Positions 44,390-52,846 of a stretch of DNA of 64,000 nt are shown here, in pieces. Both the position numbers and the translations under genes were made by a program. Numbering within the stretch: the first letter of the stretch is position 1; each line of letters opens with the position of its first letter. This DNA is from an uncultured Rhodospirillaceae bacterium (lineage in GTDB: Bacteria > Pseudomonadota > Alphaproteobacteria > Dongiales > Dongiaceae). The notes beneath the pieces were generated by a model that ran no database searches, had not been told where the DNA came from, and worked only from the letters and a program-made list of their open reading frames with translations. Location: NCBI GenBank assembly GCA_902826565.1, contig CADEFF010000005.1:39837-103836 (forward strand), in the 5' to 3' direction.

Positions 44390-44878
44390 ATGAGCCAGAA
44401 GACCAGACCGGCGCCGCCGATCGAGGCGACCCGATGGTTCAATGCCGATGAACCCGTGACGCTCGACGCCCTGCGGGGCCGCGTGGTGGTCCTCGAGGCA
44501 TTCCAGATGCTCTGTCCGGGCTGCGTCAGCCATGGGCTGCCCCAGGCCGGCCGCGTGTTCGAAACCTTCAGTCGCGACGATGTCGTTGTCCTGGGGCTGC
44601 ACAGCGTCTTCGAGCATCACGCCGCGCAGACGCCCGTCGCGCTCGAAGCCTTTCTGCACGAATATCGCATCGCCTTTCCGGTGGGCGTCGATAGGCCGGA
44701 CCCTGAGGGGCCCTTGCCGCGGACGATGAGCGTCTACGGTATGCAGGGAACGCCCACGCTCGTCCTGATCGACCGGAAGGGGCATCGTCGGGTGCAGCAT
44801 TTCGGGCATGTCGCCGACCTCCAGCTTGGCGCCGAGATCATGGCGCTGATCCACGAGGCGCCGCCCGATCCGCGTTGA
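44390..44878 (+). CDS. Thioredoxin-fold (TlpA/peroxiredoxin-like) protein
   Basis: A 162-residue protein with the redox motif CPGC at residues 42-45 (FQMLCPGCVSHG) and the cis-Pro segment MQGTPTLVLIDRKG. No signal peptide is seen, so it is probably cytosolic rather than a periplasmic TlpA. It follows the MarR gene by 79 nt on the same strand, suggesting joint control. It may reduce thiols or peroxides; the electron donor is unknown. Confidence 0.82.
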   Translation: MSQKTRPAPPIEATRWFNADEPVTLDALRGRVVVLEAFQMLCPGCVSHGLPQAGRVFETFSRDDVVVLGLHSVFEHHAAQTPVALEAFLHEYRIAFPVGVDRPDPEGPLPRTMSVYGMQGTPTLVLIDRKGHRRVQHFGHVADLQLGAEIMALIHEAPPDPR

Positions 44879-45273
44879 ACGCGGCAACTTGTGATTCTGC
44901 GCGAACATCGCGCGACGACCAACGCTCGCGATTGAGGCGAAAAAGAAAAACCGGGAGATCAGGGTCGCCGCAGGGCATGGGTGGTCATGGCGCACCGTCG
45001 CGCGGATTGGCGGCAGGCGCCGTCGTCGGCGAGGCCCTTCGCCAACGGTCCGCCAAAGGGCGAACCGCCTGGCGCAACGAAGCTCTATGCTTGCGAACGA
45101 GTCGCGGTGCGTTCACGCCACCCGGGTTTGATCCGCAGCAAACTCGGAAATAACGGTCGCCGCTAGACTAAGGCGCAGTAGCAGACGAGTCGCGGCAATA
45201 TGGCGTCTGGAGATATTTTGGCGCTTAATGCTATGGGCCGCTTAGGTTTCACGGGCACCACCGACTGGGGACG
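44879..45273 (+). promoter_or_regulatory. 395-nt gene-free region upstream of ccoN
   Basis: No coding signal was found. Its right part holds the FNR/FixK-like box and -10 box of ccoN. The left part (44890-45120) shows no terminator-like hairpin with a T-run and no recognisable RNA gene. Confidence 0.4.
45128..45169 (+). promoter_or_regulatory. FNR/FixK-type box and -10 element of the cbb3 operon
   Basis: TTGATCCGCAGCAA (45128-45141) matches the FNR box TTGAT-N4-ATCAA in nine of ten defined bases. A -10-like TAGACT (45164-45169) would start transcription near 45176, placing the box centre about 41.5 nt upstream, the classic class II position for FNR activation. This fits oxygen-limited induction of cbb3 oxidase. 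Confidence 0.6.
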
Positions 45274-46926
45274 ATGGTTTCGCAGCTGACCCTCGGAGAG
45301 CGGCAAGGCGCGCTCTGCATTCTGCTTCTGCTCGCCGCCTGCGGACTCCTCATGCTCGGCGCCGGACAGAACGACCCGCTCGGCGTGCATGGCGGCATCG
45401 TCATGCTGTTCGGCGTTCTTCTGATCTTCGTCGTCATTTCCGGATATTTTGCCCCCGAGCCGGGAACGGACGCCGCCGGTCGATATTACGACGATCCCAG
45501 CAAGGTCGGCATCGTTCTCGCCATGCTATGGGCGGTGGCGGGGTTTTTTATCGGCGATTGGGTCGCCTGGCTGCTCGTCTATCCCGAAATGACGTTCGAC
45601 GCCGCCTGGTCGAGCTTCGGCCGGCTGCGGCCCGTGCATACCACGAGCGTGATATTCGGATTCGGCGGCAACGCGCTCATTGCCACCTCCTTCCATGTGC
45701 TTCAGCGCACCACCCGTGCGCGCCTCCCGGACCAGCTCAGCCCGTGGTTCGTGCTGCTCGGCTACAACCTCTTCTGCCTGCTCGCCGTGTCGGGCTATCT
45801 GATCGGCATTACCCAGTCGAAGGAGTACGCCGAGCCGGAATGGTATGCGGACATCTGGCTGGTCGTGGTGTGGGTCGTCTACTTCCTCATCTATATGCGG
45901 ACGCTCGCCCGGCGCAAGGAACCGCATATCTACGTCGCCAACTGGTACTACATGGCGTTCATCCTGGTTGTCGCGATCCTGCACATCGTCAACAACCTGG
46001 CGATACCGGTCTCCTTCGCCGGCGCGAAGAGCTACTCGCTCTTCGCCGGCGTACAGGATGCCATGACCCAATGGTGGTACGGCCATAACGCGGTGGCGTT
46101 CTTCCTCACCGCCGGCTTCCTCGGGATGATGTACTACTACCTCCCCAAGCGTGCGGACCGGCCGATTTTCTCTTACCGGCTGTCCATCATCAGCTTCTGG
46201 GGCATCACCTTCATGTATATGTGGGCGGGCTCCCACCATCTTCACTATACGGCTCTGCCGCAATGGGTGCAGACGCTCGGCATGACCTTCTCGGTGATGC
46301 TGCTGGTGCCTTCCTGGGCATCGGCGGGCAATGCCCTGATGACGTTGAACGGCGCGTGGCACAAGGTGCGCGACGACGCCACGCTGCGCTTCATGATGAT
46401 GGCGGCGATCTTCTACGGCATCTCGACCTTCGAGGGATCGTTCATGGCGATCCGGCCCGTCAATTCGCTGTCGCACTACACGGACTGGACCATCGGCCAT
46501 GTGCATGCGGGGGCGATGGGCTGGGTCGCGCTCATCACCTTCGGGTCGTTCTATGCCGTCGTCCCCTGGCTGTGGAAGCGCGAGGCGATGTACTCGGCAC
46601 GGCTCGTCGAGGTGCATTTCTGGTTCGCCCTCGCCGGTACGCTCGTCTACGTCTTCGCCATGTGGAACTCGGGCATCACGCAGGGCCTGATGTGGCGCAC
46701 CTACAGCGAGGGCGGGACGCTCACCTACTCCTTCATCGACTCCCTCGTCGCGATGCATCCGTACTATTTCGCACGGGCGGTCGGCGGGCTGCTCTTCCTG
46801 ATCGGCGCGCTGGTGGGCGGCTACAACATCTGGATGACGATACGGACGGCCGAAGGCGTGAAGCCGGAGGTGCTCGCGGATCTGCCGGCGCCCGCCGCCG
46901 CCCGCCAGGCGTCGACGGGGCGTTGA
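45274..46926 (+). CDS. ccoN: cbb3-type cytochrome c oxidase subunit I
   Basis: A 550-residue integral membrane haem-copper subunit with about 14 helices, the catalytic core that reduces O2 to water at low oxygen. Haem and CuB histidines are seen in RPVHTTSVIFGFGGN, TQWWYGHNAVAFFL, AGSHHLHYTALP and SHYTDWTIGHVHAGAMGW. The length matches alphaproteobacterial FixN/CcoN. It heads ccoNOQP under an FNR-type box. Confidence 0.95.
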   Translation: MVSQLTLGERQGALCILLLLAACGLLMLGAGQNDPLGVHGGIVMLFGVLLIFVVISGYFAPEPGTDAAGRYYDDPSKVGIVLAMLWAVAGFFIGDWVAWLLVYPEMTFDAAWSSFGRLRPVHTTSVIFGFGGNALIATSFHVLQRTTRARLPDQLSPWFVLLGYNLFCLLAVSGYLIGITQSKEYAEPEWYADIWLVVVWVVYFLIYMRTLARRKEPHIYVANWYYMAFILVVAILHIVNNLAIPVSFAGAKSYSLFAGVQDAMTQWWYGHNAVAFFLTAGFLGMMYYYLPKRADRPIFSYRLSIISFWGITFMYMWAGSHHLHYTALPQWVQTLGMTFSVMLLVPSWASAGNALMTLNGAWHKVRDDATLRFMMMAAIFYGISTFEGSFMAIRPVNSLSHYTDWTIGHVHAGAMGWVALITFGSFYAVVPWLWKREAMYSARLVEVHFWFALAGTLVYVFAMWNSGITQGLMWRTYSEGGTLTYSFIDSLVAMHPYYFARAVGGLLFLIGALVGGYNIWMTIRTAEGVKPEVLADLPAPAAARQASTGR

Positions 46927-46932
46927 CCCGCC

Positions 46933-47664
46933 ATGTTCGGCCTCCATTACAAGCTGGAGCGCAAGGCGGTGGGGCTGGTGCTGGCCGTCATCGTGGCCGC
47001 GAGTATCGGCGGCCTCGTCGAGATCGCTCCGCTCTTCACCATCGACGAGACGGTGGAAGAAGCGCCGGACATGCGGCTCTACACCCCGCTCGAGCTCGCC
47101 GGGCGCAACATCTACATCCGCGAAGGCTGCTACGCTTGCCATTCGCAGATGATTCGCACGCTGCAGGACGAGGTGGAGCGCTACGGCCCGTTCTCGCTCG
47201 CGGTCGAATCGCGCTATGACCACCCCATGTTGTGGGGATCGAAGCGCACCGGCCCCGATCTCGCCCGCATCGGCGACAAATATTCCGACCAATGGCAGGT
47301 CGCGCATCTGATCGATCCGCGCGCCGTGGTGCCCGAGTCGAAGATGCCGGCCTATGCCTGGCTCGCCCGCACGCCGCTTGAGACGGAGAATTTCGGCGCG
47401 CACCTCGATGCGTTGCGCATCGTGGGCGTGCCCTATACCGACGAGATGATCGCCAGTGCCTCCTCCGACGCGCTCGGCCAGGCCACCCCGGACGGCCCGC
47501 GCGCCGCCGGCGTGGCGCAGCGCTACGGGGACGCCACGCAGATCCGGCTGTTCGACGGGGACGCTGCGACGGTGACCGAGATGGACGCTCTCGTCGCCTA
47601 TCTTCAGATCTTGGGCCGGCTGACCGATGCAGCAACCGCATCGACTGCGGCGAACGTCGAGTAG
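46933..47664 (+). CDS. ccoO: cbb3-type cytochrome c oxidase subunit II (monohaem cytochrome c)
   Basis: A 243-residue protein with an N-terminal membrane anchor (about 12-35) and a periplasmic cytochrome c domain. The haem c motif CYACH is at residues 66-70, followed by SQMIRTLQDEVERYGPFSLA, as in all CcoO. It starts 6 nt after ccoN. Confidence 0.94.
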   Translation: MFGLHYKLERKAVGLVLAVIVAASIGGLVEIAPLFTIDETVEEAPDMRLYTPLELAGRNIYIREGCYACHSQMIRTLQDEVERYGPFSLAVESRYDHPMLWGSKRTGPDLARIGDKYSDQWQVAHLIDPRAVVPESKMPAYAWLARTPLETENFGAHLDALRIVGVPYTDEMIASASSDALGQATPDGPRAAGVAQRYGDATQIRLFDGDAATVTEMDALVAYLQILGRLTDAATASTAANVE

Positions 47665-47668
47665 TCGC

Positions 47669-47839
47669 ATGGATATCGGCCACGAACAGCTCGTCGCCTT
47701 CGCCAAGAGCTTCGGACTCTTCTACCTCATCGCGCTCTCGGTCGGGGTGCTCGTCTACGTCTTCTGGCCCACCAACAAGAAGCGTTTCGAGAAAGCCGCC
47801 AAGACGATTCTCAGCGACGAGGACCGGCCATGGCAGTAG
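47669..47839 (+). CDS. ccoQ: cbb3-type oxidase small subunit
   Basis: A 56-residue single-span membrane peptide (helix at about 15-35, FGLFYLIALSVGVLVYVFW) with a charged cytosolic tail containing KKRFEKAAKTI, typical of CcoQ/FixQ. It stabilises CcoP in the oxidase. Its stop overlaps the ccoP start by 10 nt. Confidence 0.88.
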   Translation: MDIGHEQLVAFAKSFGLFYLIALSVGVLVYVFWPTNKKRFEKAAKTILSDEDRPWQ

Positions 47840-48708
47840 GCGAGCGGGACGCCCACACCGGCCACATGACGACGGGGCACGAGTGGAACGGGATCAAGGA
47901 GCTGAACACGCCGGTTCCGAAGCCTGTCTACTTCTTCCTCGCGGCGACGGCGCTGTTCTCGGTCGTTTACTGGCTGTTGATGCCCGCCTGGCCGACAGGA
48001 TCGAGCTACACCAAGGGGCTGCTCGGCATCGACCAGCGGCAAACCGTGGCGGAGAAGCTCGCAGCCGCTTCCCTCGATCGGGCCTCCTGGACGGCGCGGA
48101 TCGCCGGCGAGAGCTTCGAGGCGATCCGCGCAGATCCTCAGCTCATGACGATCGTTCGCGAAACCGGCCATACGCTCTTCGGCGACAACTGCGCCGCCTG
48201 TCATGGCGCAAAAGCCGCCGGAGGCCCCGGCTATCCGAACCTCGCCGAGGCGTCGTGGCTGTGGGGCGGAAGTCCGGAAGCGATCGAGGAAACCATCCGC
48301 GTCGGCATCAATTCCGCGCATCCGGATACGCGGGTGTCGCAGATGCCCGCGTTCGGGCGGGACCAGATTCTCGACCGCGACCGGATTCTCGAAGTCGTCG
48401 CCTATGTCCGCTCTCTCTCCCCGTCCGGCGAGCCGGCGGCGGATGCCGGCGTCCTGGCTGCCGGGCGGCAGGTCTTCCTGGAGAACTGCGCCTCGTGTCA
48501 TGGGGAGAGCGGCGCGGGCAACACCGAATTCGGCGCGCCGGATCTGACCGACGGGTCCTGGATCCATGGCGGGTCCCTCGACGCCGTGTTCCGGGCGGTC
48601 TATGGCGGACAGCAGGGATTGATGCCTGCCTGGGAGGGCCGGCTCTCGCCGCTCGATCGCAAGATGCTCGTGCTCTATCTTCTCGATCTGCGGTCGACGG
48701 AGAACTGA
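47830..48708 (+). CDS. ccoP: cbb3-type cytochrome c oxidase subunit III (dihaem cytochrome c)
   Basis: A 292-residue protein. The N-terminal helix (about 33-53) follows HEWNGIKELNTPVPKP, the usual CcoP opening. Two cytochrome c domains carry CAACH (121-125) and CASCH (220-224). It brings electrons from periplasmic cytochrome c to CcoO and CcoN. Confidence 0.94.
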   Translation: MAVGERDAHTGHMTTGHEWNGIKELNTPVPKPVYFFLAATALFSVVYWLLMPAWPTGSSYTKGLLGIDQRQTVAEKLAAASLDRASWTARIAGESFEAIRADPQLMTIVRETGHTLFGDNCAACHGAKAAGGPGYPNLAEASWLWGGSPEAIEETIRVGINSAHPDTRVSQMPAFGRDQILDRDRILEVVAYVRSLSPSGEPAADAGVLAAGRQVFLENCASCHGESGAGNTEFGAPDLTDGSWIHGGSLDAVFRAVYGGQQGLMPAWEGRLSPLDRKMLVLYLLDLRSTEN

Positions 48709-48711
48709 ACG

Positions 48712-48924
48712 GTGGCCGCGGGAAACCACGCGATCGACAGGGGACGACGCGGCCAGAGCCGCCGCCTTGTCTGGTATCTTGCGGGGGCGGCCGTGCTGGG
48801 GCTGCTGCTCGCCAATGCGCATCTGATCTATGTCGCGGTCGTCTCTCAGCCGGATTGCGTGCCGCACCTCAAGGAATCCGGCCGGAGCGAGGGCGGATAC
48901 AGGGCCGCCGGGTCGGCCTGCTGA
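48712..48924 (+). CDS. Small single-span membrane protein in the cco cluster
   Basis: A 70-residue protein with a GTG start 3 nt after ccoP, preceded by ACGGAG. One helix (about 20-42, VWYLAGAAVLGLLLANAHLIYVA) is flanked by an Arg-rich N-terminus; a Cys pair lies in DCVPH and at the C-terminal Cys. The family is not recognised. Its position is that normally held by ccoG or ccoH. It may be an assembly or stabilising factor (inference). Confidence 0.6.
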   Translation: MAAGNHAIDRGRRGQSRRLVWYLAGAAVLGLLLANAHLIYVAVVSQPDCVPHLKESGRSEGGYRAAGSAC

Positions 48925-48958
48925 CGGGTCGGACAATGCGCAGCCTTCGAGCGAGGAC

Positions 48959-49786
48959 ATGATGCCAACGATTCCCGCTACCGTCCCGCCCCTGCCGCGT
49001 GCCGTGAACTGGAATCGCGACCTTCCCGTCTCGGCCGCCTTTTCCTGGCTGCGGGCGGGCTGGCGCGATCTCTTCGACGGTCCGGCTCCCAGCTTCGCCT
49101 ATGGCGTCGGCGTCTTTCTGCTCTCGGTCGCCGTCATCGCCGGGATGTTCGCCTTCGGCTGGGACCACATTCTGTTTCCGGCCTTGGCGGGCTTCATGGT
49201 GGTGGCGCCGACGCTGGCGGTAGGACTCTACCAGAAGAGCCGGCGCCTCGCCGAAGGCCAGCGCGCGACCCTGACCGAGATGCTGTTCGTCGAGGCCCGA
49301 TCGGGCGGGCAGATCCTTTTCATCGGCGCGATCCTTTGCGTACTCATGCTGTTGTGGATGCGCACAGCGGTCATCATCTATGCGCTTTTCTTCGGTCTTC
49401 GCCCGTTCCCGGGGATCGAGCATATCGCCCCGACCCTGTTCGGCACCCCCGTCGGGCTCGCGATGCTCGGCGTCGGAAGCGCGGTCGGCGGGCTGTTTGC
49501 CGCTTCGGCCTTCGCCATCGGCACCCTTTCCATCCCCATGCTGCTGAACGAACGGCTCGATGCCTTCACGGCCATGGGCACCAGCGCGGCACTGATCCGG
49601 AACAACCTTCCCGTGATGCTCGTCTGGGGGGCGATCGTGCTGGCGCTTGTGCTCGCGAGCCTCGCCACGGGCATGCTGGGGCTGATCCTAGTTTTCCCGC
49701 TGCTGGGCCACGCCACCTGGCACGCCTATGTCGCCCTCCGCCAGCCGGAGGAGCGGACGAGGCCGCCAGCCGGGCCGCGGGGCTGA
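48959..49786 (+). CDS. DUF2189-type integral membrane protein
   Basis: A 275-residue protein with about six membrane helices (first near 45-65, FAYGVGVFLLSVAVIAGMFA). The segment SAAFSWLRAGWRDLF at the start is the usual opening of this family of unknown function, which is common in cco clusters of alphaproteobacteria. Two adjacent ATGs (48959, 48962) follow AGCGAGG. It sits between the small protein and ccoI. Confidence 0.72.
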   Translation: MMPTIPATVPPLPRAVNWNRDLPVSAAFSWLRAGWRDLFDGPAPSFAYGVGVFLLSVAVIAGMFAFGWDHILFPALAGFMVVAPTLAVGLYQKSRRLAEGQRATLTEMLFVEARSGGQILFIGAILCVLMLLWMRTAVIIYALFFGLRPFPGIEHIAPTLFGTPVGLAMLGVGSAVGGLFAASAFAIGTLSIPMLLNERLDAFTAMGTSAALIRNNLPVMLVWGAIVLALVLASLATGMLGLILVFPLLGHATWHAYVALRQPEERTRPPAGPRG

Positions 49787-49808
49787 ACGCCATGACGGGT
49801 CCGTGACG

Positions 49809-52064
49809 ATGCCCGCCTCCGCAGCGACGATTGCCGCTGCACCGCCCCTGTCGCGCGACGGCGCGGGCGCGACGCAAGCCTCGGGCCTCGGCGCCGGGGA
49901 GGTCGCGCTCGCGAGCCGGCTGCTGAAGGACGGCCTGCGCCAGACCGACCTGTCCGTGCCGTCGATCCATTGCGGCGGCTGCGTCGCGCGGATCGAACGC
50001 GCGCTGACGGCGGTGGACGGCGTCGTCACGGCGCGCGTGAACCTCTCCACGAAACGGCTCAGCGTTCGCTGGCGGTCCGCCGATGCGGCACCTCCGCCCT
50101 TCGTCGAGACGCTGACCGCGCTCGGCTACGCCCCGCATCTCGACGGCGGCGTCGCCGAGAAGGATCCCGCGCTCGCCGAGCTCATCCGCGCGCTCGCCGT
50201 CGCCGGCTTCGCATCCGGCAACATCATGCTGCTCTCGGTCTCCGTATGGTCGGGGGTCGGACCGGAGGCGCGCGATCTCTTCCATTGGCTCTCCGCCCTC
50301 ATCGCCTTTCCGGCGTTGCTCTATTCGGGGCGCGTGTTCTTCCGGTCGGCCTGGCGCGGCCTCCGGCGCGGACACACCAACATGGACGTGCCGATCTCGC
50401 TCGGCGTGCTGCTGGCCTTCGGGATGAGTCTCTACGACACGGCGACCCACGGCCAGCACGCCTATTTCGATGCGTCGATCACCCTGCTGTTCTTTCTGCT
50501 GATCGGGCGCACGCTCGATCATGTCATGCGGGAGCGGGCAAGGGCCGTCGTGAAGGGCCTGGCGCAGCTCGCCCCGCGGGGCGCCATGATCGAGCGCCCC
50601 GACGGCGGCTGCGACTATGTTCCGGTGGACAGGATCCGGCCCGGCATGACCGTCCTGCTCGCAGCGGGAGACCGCATACCGGTCGATGGCGTGGTCGCCG
50701 ACGGCGCGTCGGACCTCGATCGCGCGCTCGTCACCGGCGAGAGCCTGCCGCAGCCGGTGGCCGCCGGCTCGCTCCTGCAGGCCGGCACGCTCAACCTCAC
50801 GGCCCCGTTGCGGATGCGCGCCACCGCGGCGGCGGCCGATTCCTTCCTGGCCGAAACCATCCGGCTCATGGAGACGGCGGAATCCGGGCGTCCGGCCTAT
50901 CGCCGCGTGGCCGATCGCGCGGCGGCCCTCTATGCGCCCGCGATCCATGCCTGCGCACTGCTCAGCTTCGCCGGCTGGATGATCGCCACGGGCGATCTTC
51001 ACCGCGCCGCCACCATCGCGGTGGCGGTGCTCATCATTACCTGCCCTTGCGCGCTCGGGCTGGCCGTCCCGATGGTGCAGGTGGTCGCGGCGCGGCGCCT
51101 CTTCGAGAACGGCATCATGGTCCGGGACGGCGGCGCCCTCGAGCGTCTCGCCGAGATCGACACCGTCCTGTTCGACAAGACCGGGACGCTGACCCGGGGC
51201 AGGCTCCGCCTCCGGGACGCGGCCACGGTGGATCCCGCCTGTCTTGCCCTCGCCGCTGCAATGGGCCTTCGTTCCCGCCATCCCCATGCCGAGGCGCTGG
51301 CCGCCGCCGGGGCCGGATCGCCCGGCACGACGCAGATCGTTCTCTCGGACGTCACGGAGGAGCCGGGCTGCGGCATGGAAGCCAGGTCGGGGACGGACCT
51401 GCTGCGGCTCGGCCGGCGCGATTGGGCGGCCCGCCTGGAGGGCCTGCCGGGCGACCTGTCGGAGGATACCGAGACCGTGCTTGCGAGGAACGGGGTCGCG
51501 CTGCAGCGATTCCGCTTCGAGGACGATCTTCGCCCCCAAGCGGGAGAGGCGGTGGCGGCGCTGAAGCGCCTCGGCCTCGCCGTCGAGCTTATCTCCGGCG
51601 ATCGTCCGGCACCGGTGGCGGCGGTAGCGGCGGCCGCGGGAATCGAGGCGGCCCGCCCGCTTCAGCCTCCGGCCGGCAAGGTCGCCCGCATCGCGGAACT
51701 CGCGGCGGCCGGACGGAAGACGCTGATGGTCGGCGACGGGCTCAACGACGCGCCCGCTTTGATGGCGGCGCATGTCTCGATGGCGCCGGCGACCGCCGCC
51801 GACGTCGGGCGCAGCGCCGCCGACGTGGTGTTCCTGCGCGATTCCCTCGCGGCGGTGCCGCTGACGGTGCGAATCGCCCGCGCCGCAATGCGGCTGGTGC
51901 GTCAGAATTTTGGGCTTGCGATCGTCTATAACGCAGTCGCTTTGCCCGTTGCCGTCCTCGGCCAGGTCACGCCGCTCGTGGCGGCGATCGCCATGTCGTT
52001 CTCCTCGATGCTCGTGGTCGCCAACGCGCTCCGGCTCCGCGCGGCGCGCAGCGACCCGGCATGA
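49809..52064 (+). CDS. ccoI: Copper-translocating P-type ATPase for cbb3 assembly (CcoI/CopA2-like)
   Basis: A 751-residue P1B-ATPase. A metal-binding domain with CGGC (Cys55, Cys58) is followed by paired helices, an actuator domain with VTGES, the transmembrane CPC (412-414), the phosphorylation site DKTGT (Asp456) and the hinge GDGLNDAP near 642. CcoI exports copper for cbb3 CuB insertion. GTG at 49803 is an alternative start in the same frame. A second, longer upstream frame was not used. Confidence 0.9.
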   Translation: MPASAATIAAAPPLSRDGAGATQASGLGAGEVALASRLLKDGLRQTDLSVPSIHCGGCVARIERALTAVDGVVTARVNLSTKRLSVRWRSADAAPPPFVETLTALGYAPHLDGGVAEKDPALAELIRALAVAGFASGNIMLLSVSVWSGVGPEARDLFHWLSALIAFPALLYSGRVFFRSAWRGLRRGHTNMDVPISLGVLLAFGMSLYDTATHGQHAYFDASITLLFFLLIGRTLDHVMRERARAVVKGLAQLAPRGAMIERPDGGCDYVPVDRIRPGMTVLLAAGDRIPVDGVVADGASDLDRALVTGESLPQPVAAGSLLQAGTLNLTAPLRMRATAAAADSFLAETIRLMETAESGRPAYRRVADRAAALYAPAIHACALLSFAGWMIATGDLHRAATIAVAVLIITCPCALGLAVPMVQVVAARRLFENGIMVRDGGALERLAEIDTVLFDKTGTLTRGRLRLRDAATVDPACLALAAAMGLRSRHPHAEALAAAGAGSPGTTQIVLSDVTEEPGCGMEARSGTDLLRLGRRDWAARLEGLPGDLSEDTETVLARNGVALQRFRFEDDLRPQAGEAVAALKRLGLAVELISGDRPAPVAAVAAAAGIEAARPLQPPAGKVARIAELAAAGRKTLMVGDGLNDAPALMAAHVSMAPATAADVGRSAADVVFLRDSLAAVPLTVRIARAAMRLVRQNFGLAIVYNAVALPVAVLGQVTPLVAAIAMSFSSMLVVANALRLRAARSDPA

Positions 52065-52112
52065 TCGGAGCGGCGCCATGAGTCCGCCTCGTCAGCCCGT
52101 GAGGGGCCGCGG

Positions 52113-52286
52113 ATGAACGCCTTGCTCTATCTCATTCCCCTGTCCCTCTTGCTCGGCGCCATCGGGCTCGCGGCCTTTCTCTGGTCGCTTCGCCATGGCC
52201 AGTACGAGGATCTGGACGGCGCGGCCGAGCGCATTCTGTTCGAGGCGGACGATCCGCTCCGTACGAGCGACAAACAGGCTCGTTAG
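52113..52286 (+). CDS. ccoS: cbb3 oxidase maturation protein
   Basis: A 57-residue single-span membrane peptide. The helix is near residues 4-25 and the motif LWSLRHGQYEDLDGAAERIL followed by an acidic DD is the CcoS signature. It is needed for cofactor insertion into cbb3 oxidase. GAGGGG precedes the ATG. It is the last gene of the cluster. Confidence 0.9.
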   Translation: MNALLYLIPLSLLLGAIGLAAFLWSLRHGQYEDLDGAAERILFEADDPLRTSDKQAR

Positions 52287-52520
52287 CGGGCTGAATGCTT
52301 GCAGGCCCAGCGCGATCGCGATAACGCGCCGTCCGCGGGAAGCGACACCGCAGAATTGCGGGTCGGTCAGCGCCAACTCGCCGGCTCTCCGCACTTGCGC
52401 GTCAGCGCGGCAGCTTCCGATGCCCTTGTGCCGGCTTGCCGGGGTGTGCGATCCGGCATCCGGACGTTCACGGCGTGCCGTCCCATTCTGTAGAATATTG
52501 ATATGAAATAGAAAGATATG

Positions 52521-52611
52521 TGGCGGAGGGGGTGGGATTCGAACCCACGTTAGGCTTTTGACCTAAACACGCATTCCAGGCGTGCGCCTTCGACCGCTCG
52601 GCCACCCCTCC
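52521..52611 (-). tRNA. tRNA-Ser (GGA anticodon)
   Basis: On the minus strand GGAGGGGTGGCCGAGCGG opens a class II tRNA: D arm, anticodon stem with loop containing CTGGAAT (anticodon GGA), a long variable arm typical of serine tRNA, T arm GGTTCGAATCC and the acceptor end CCCCTCC followed by GCCA. The encoded CCA gives 91 nt. No integrase or att-like repeat is seen beside it. Confidence 0.95.
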
Positions 52612-52846
52612 CTGCCGGACTCCGGCGGCGCGGCAGAACCTAGCCGAACGGCGCCGCCCCAGCAACAGCGCGCGGCGACCGATCGGTTGCCTGGCTCACG
52701 CCATGCGGCGCCTTGCGGGCCGCTGACATCGGCCCGTCCGAGGTCGGCGTCCCGCGCGGGACGCCGCCCGCACCTGGAACCCTCCCGGAGCTCTCCGGTT
52801 GATCCGGGAGACGTTCGAATAAACTCATCGGAATGGAGATTTCACG

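Noticed and set aside
49566..52079. An 837-codon minus-strand frame across the DUF2189 gene and ccoI
   Set aside because: Both sense genes have clear motifs; the antisense product is Arg/His/Gly-rich shadow sequence. Similar long shadows opposite lepA (55959-57896) and pheT (59295-61337) were dropped for the same reason.
52521..52611. tRNA-Ser as an integration site
   Set aside because: No integrase, direct repeat of the tRNA end or change of gene style follows on either side.
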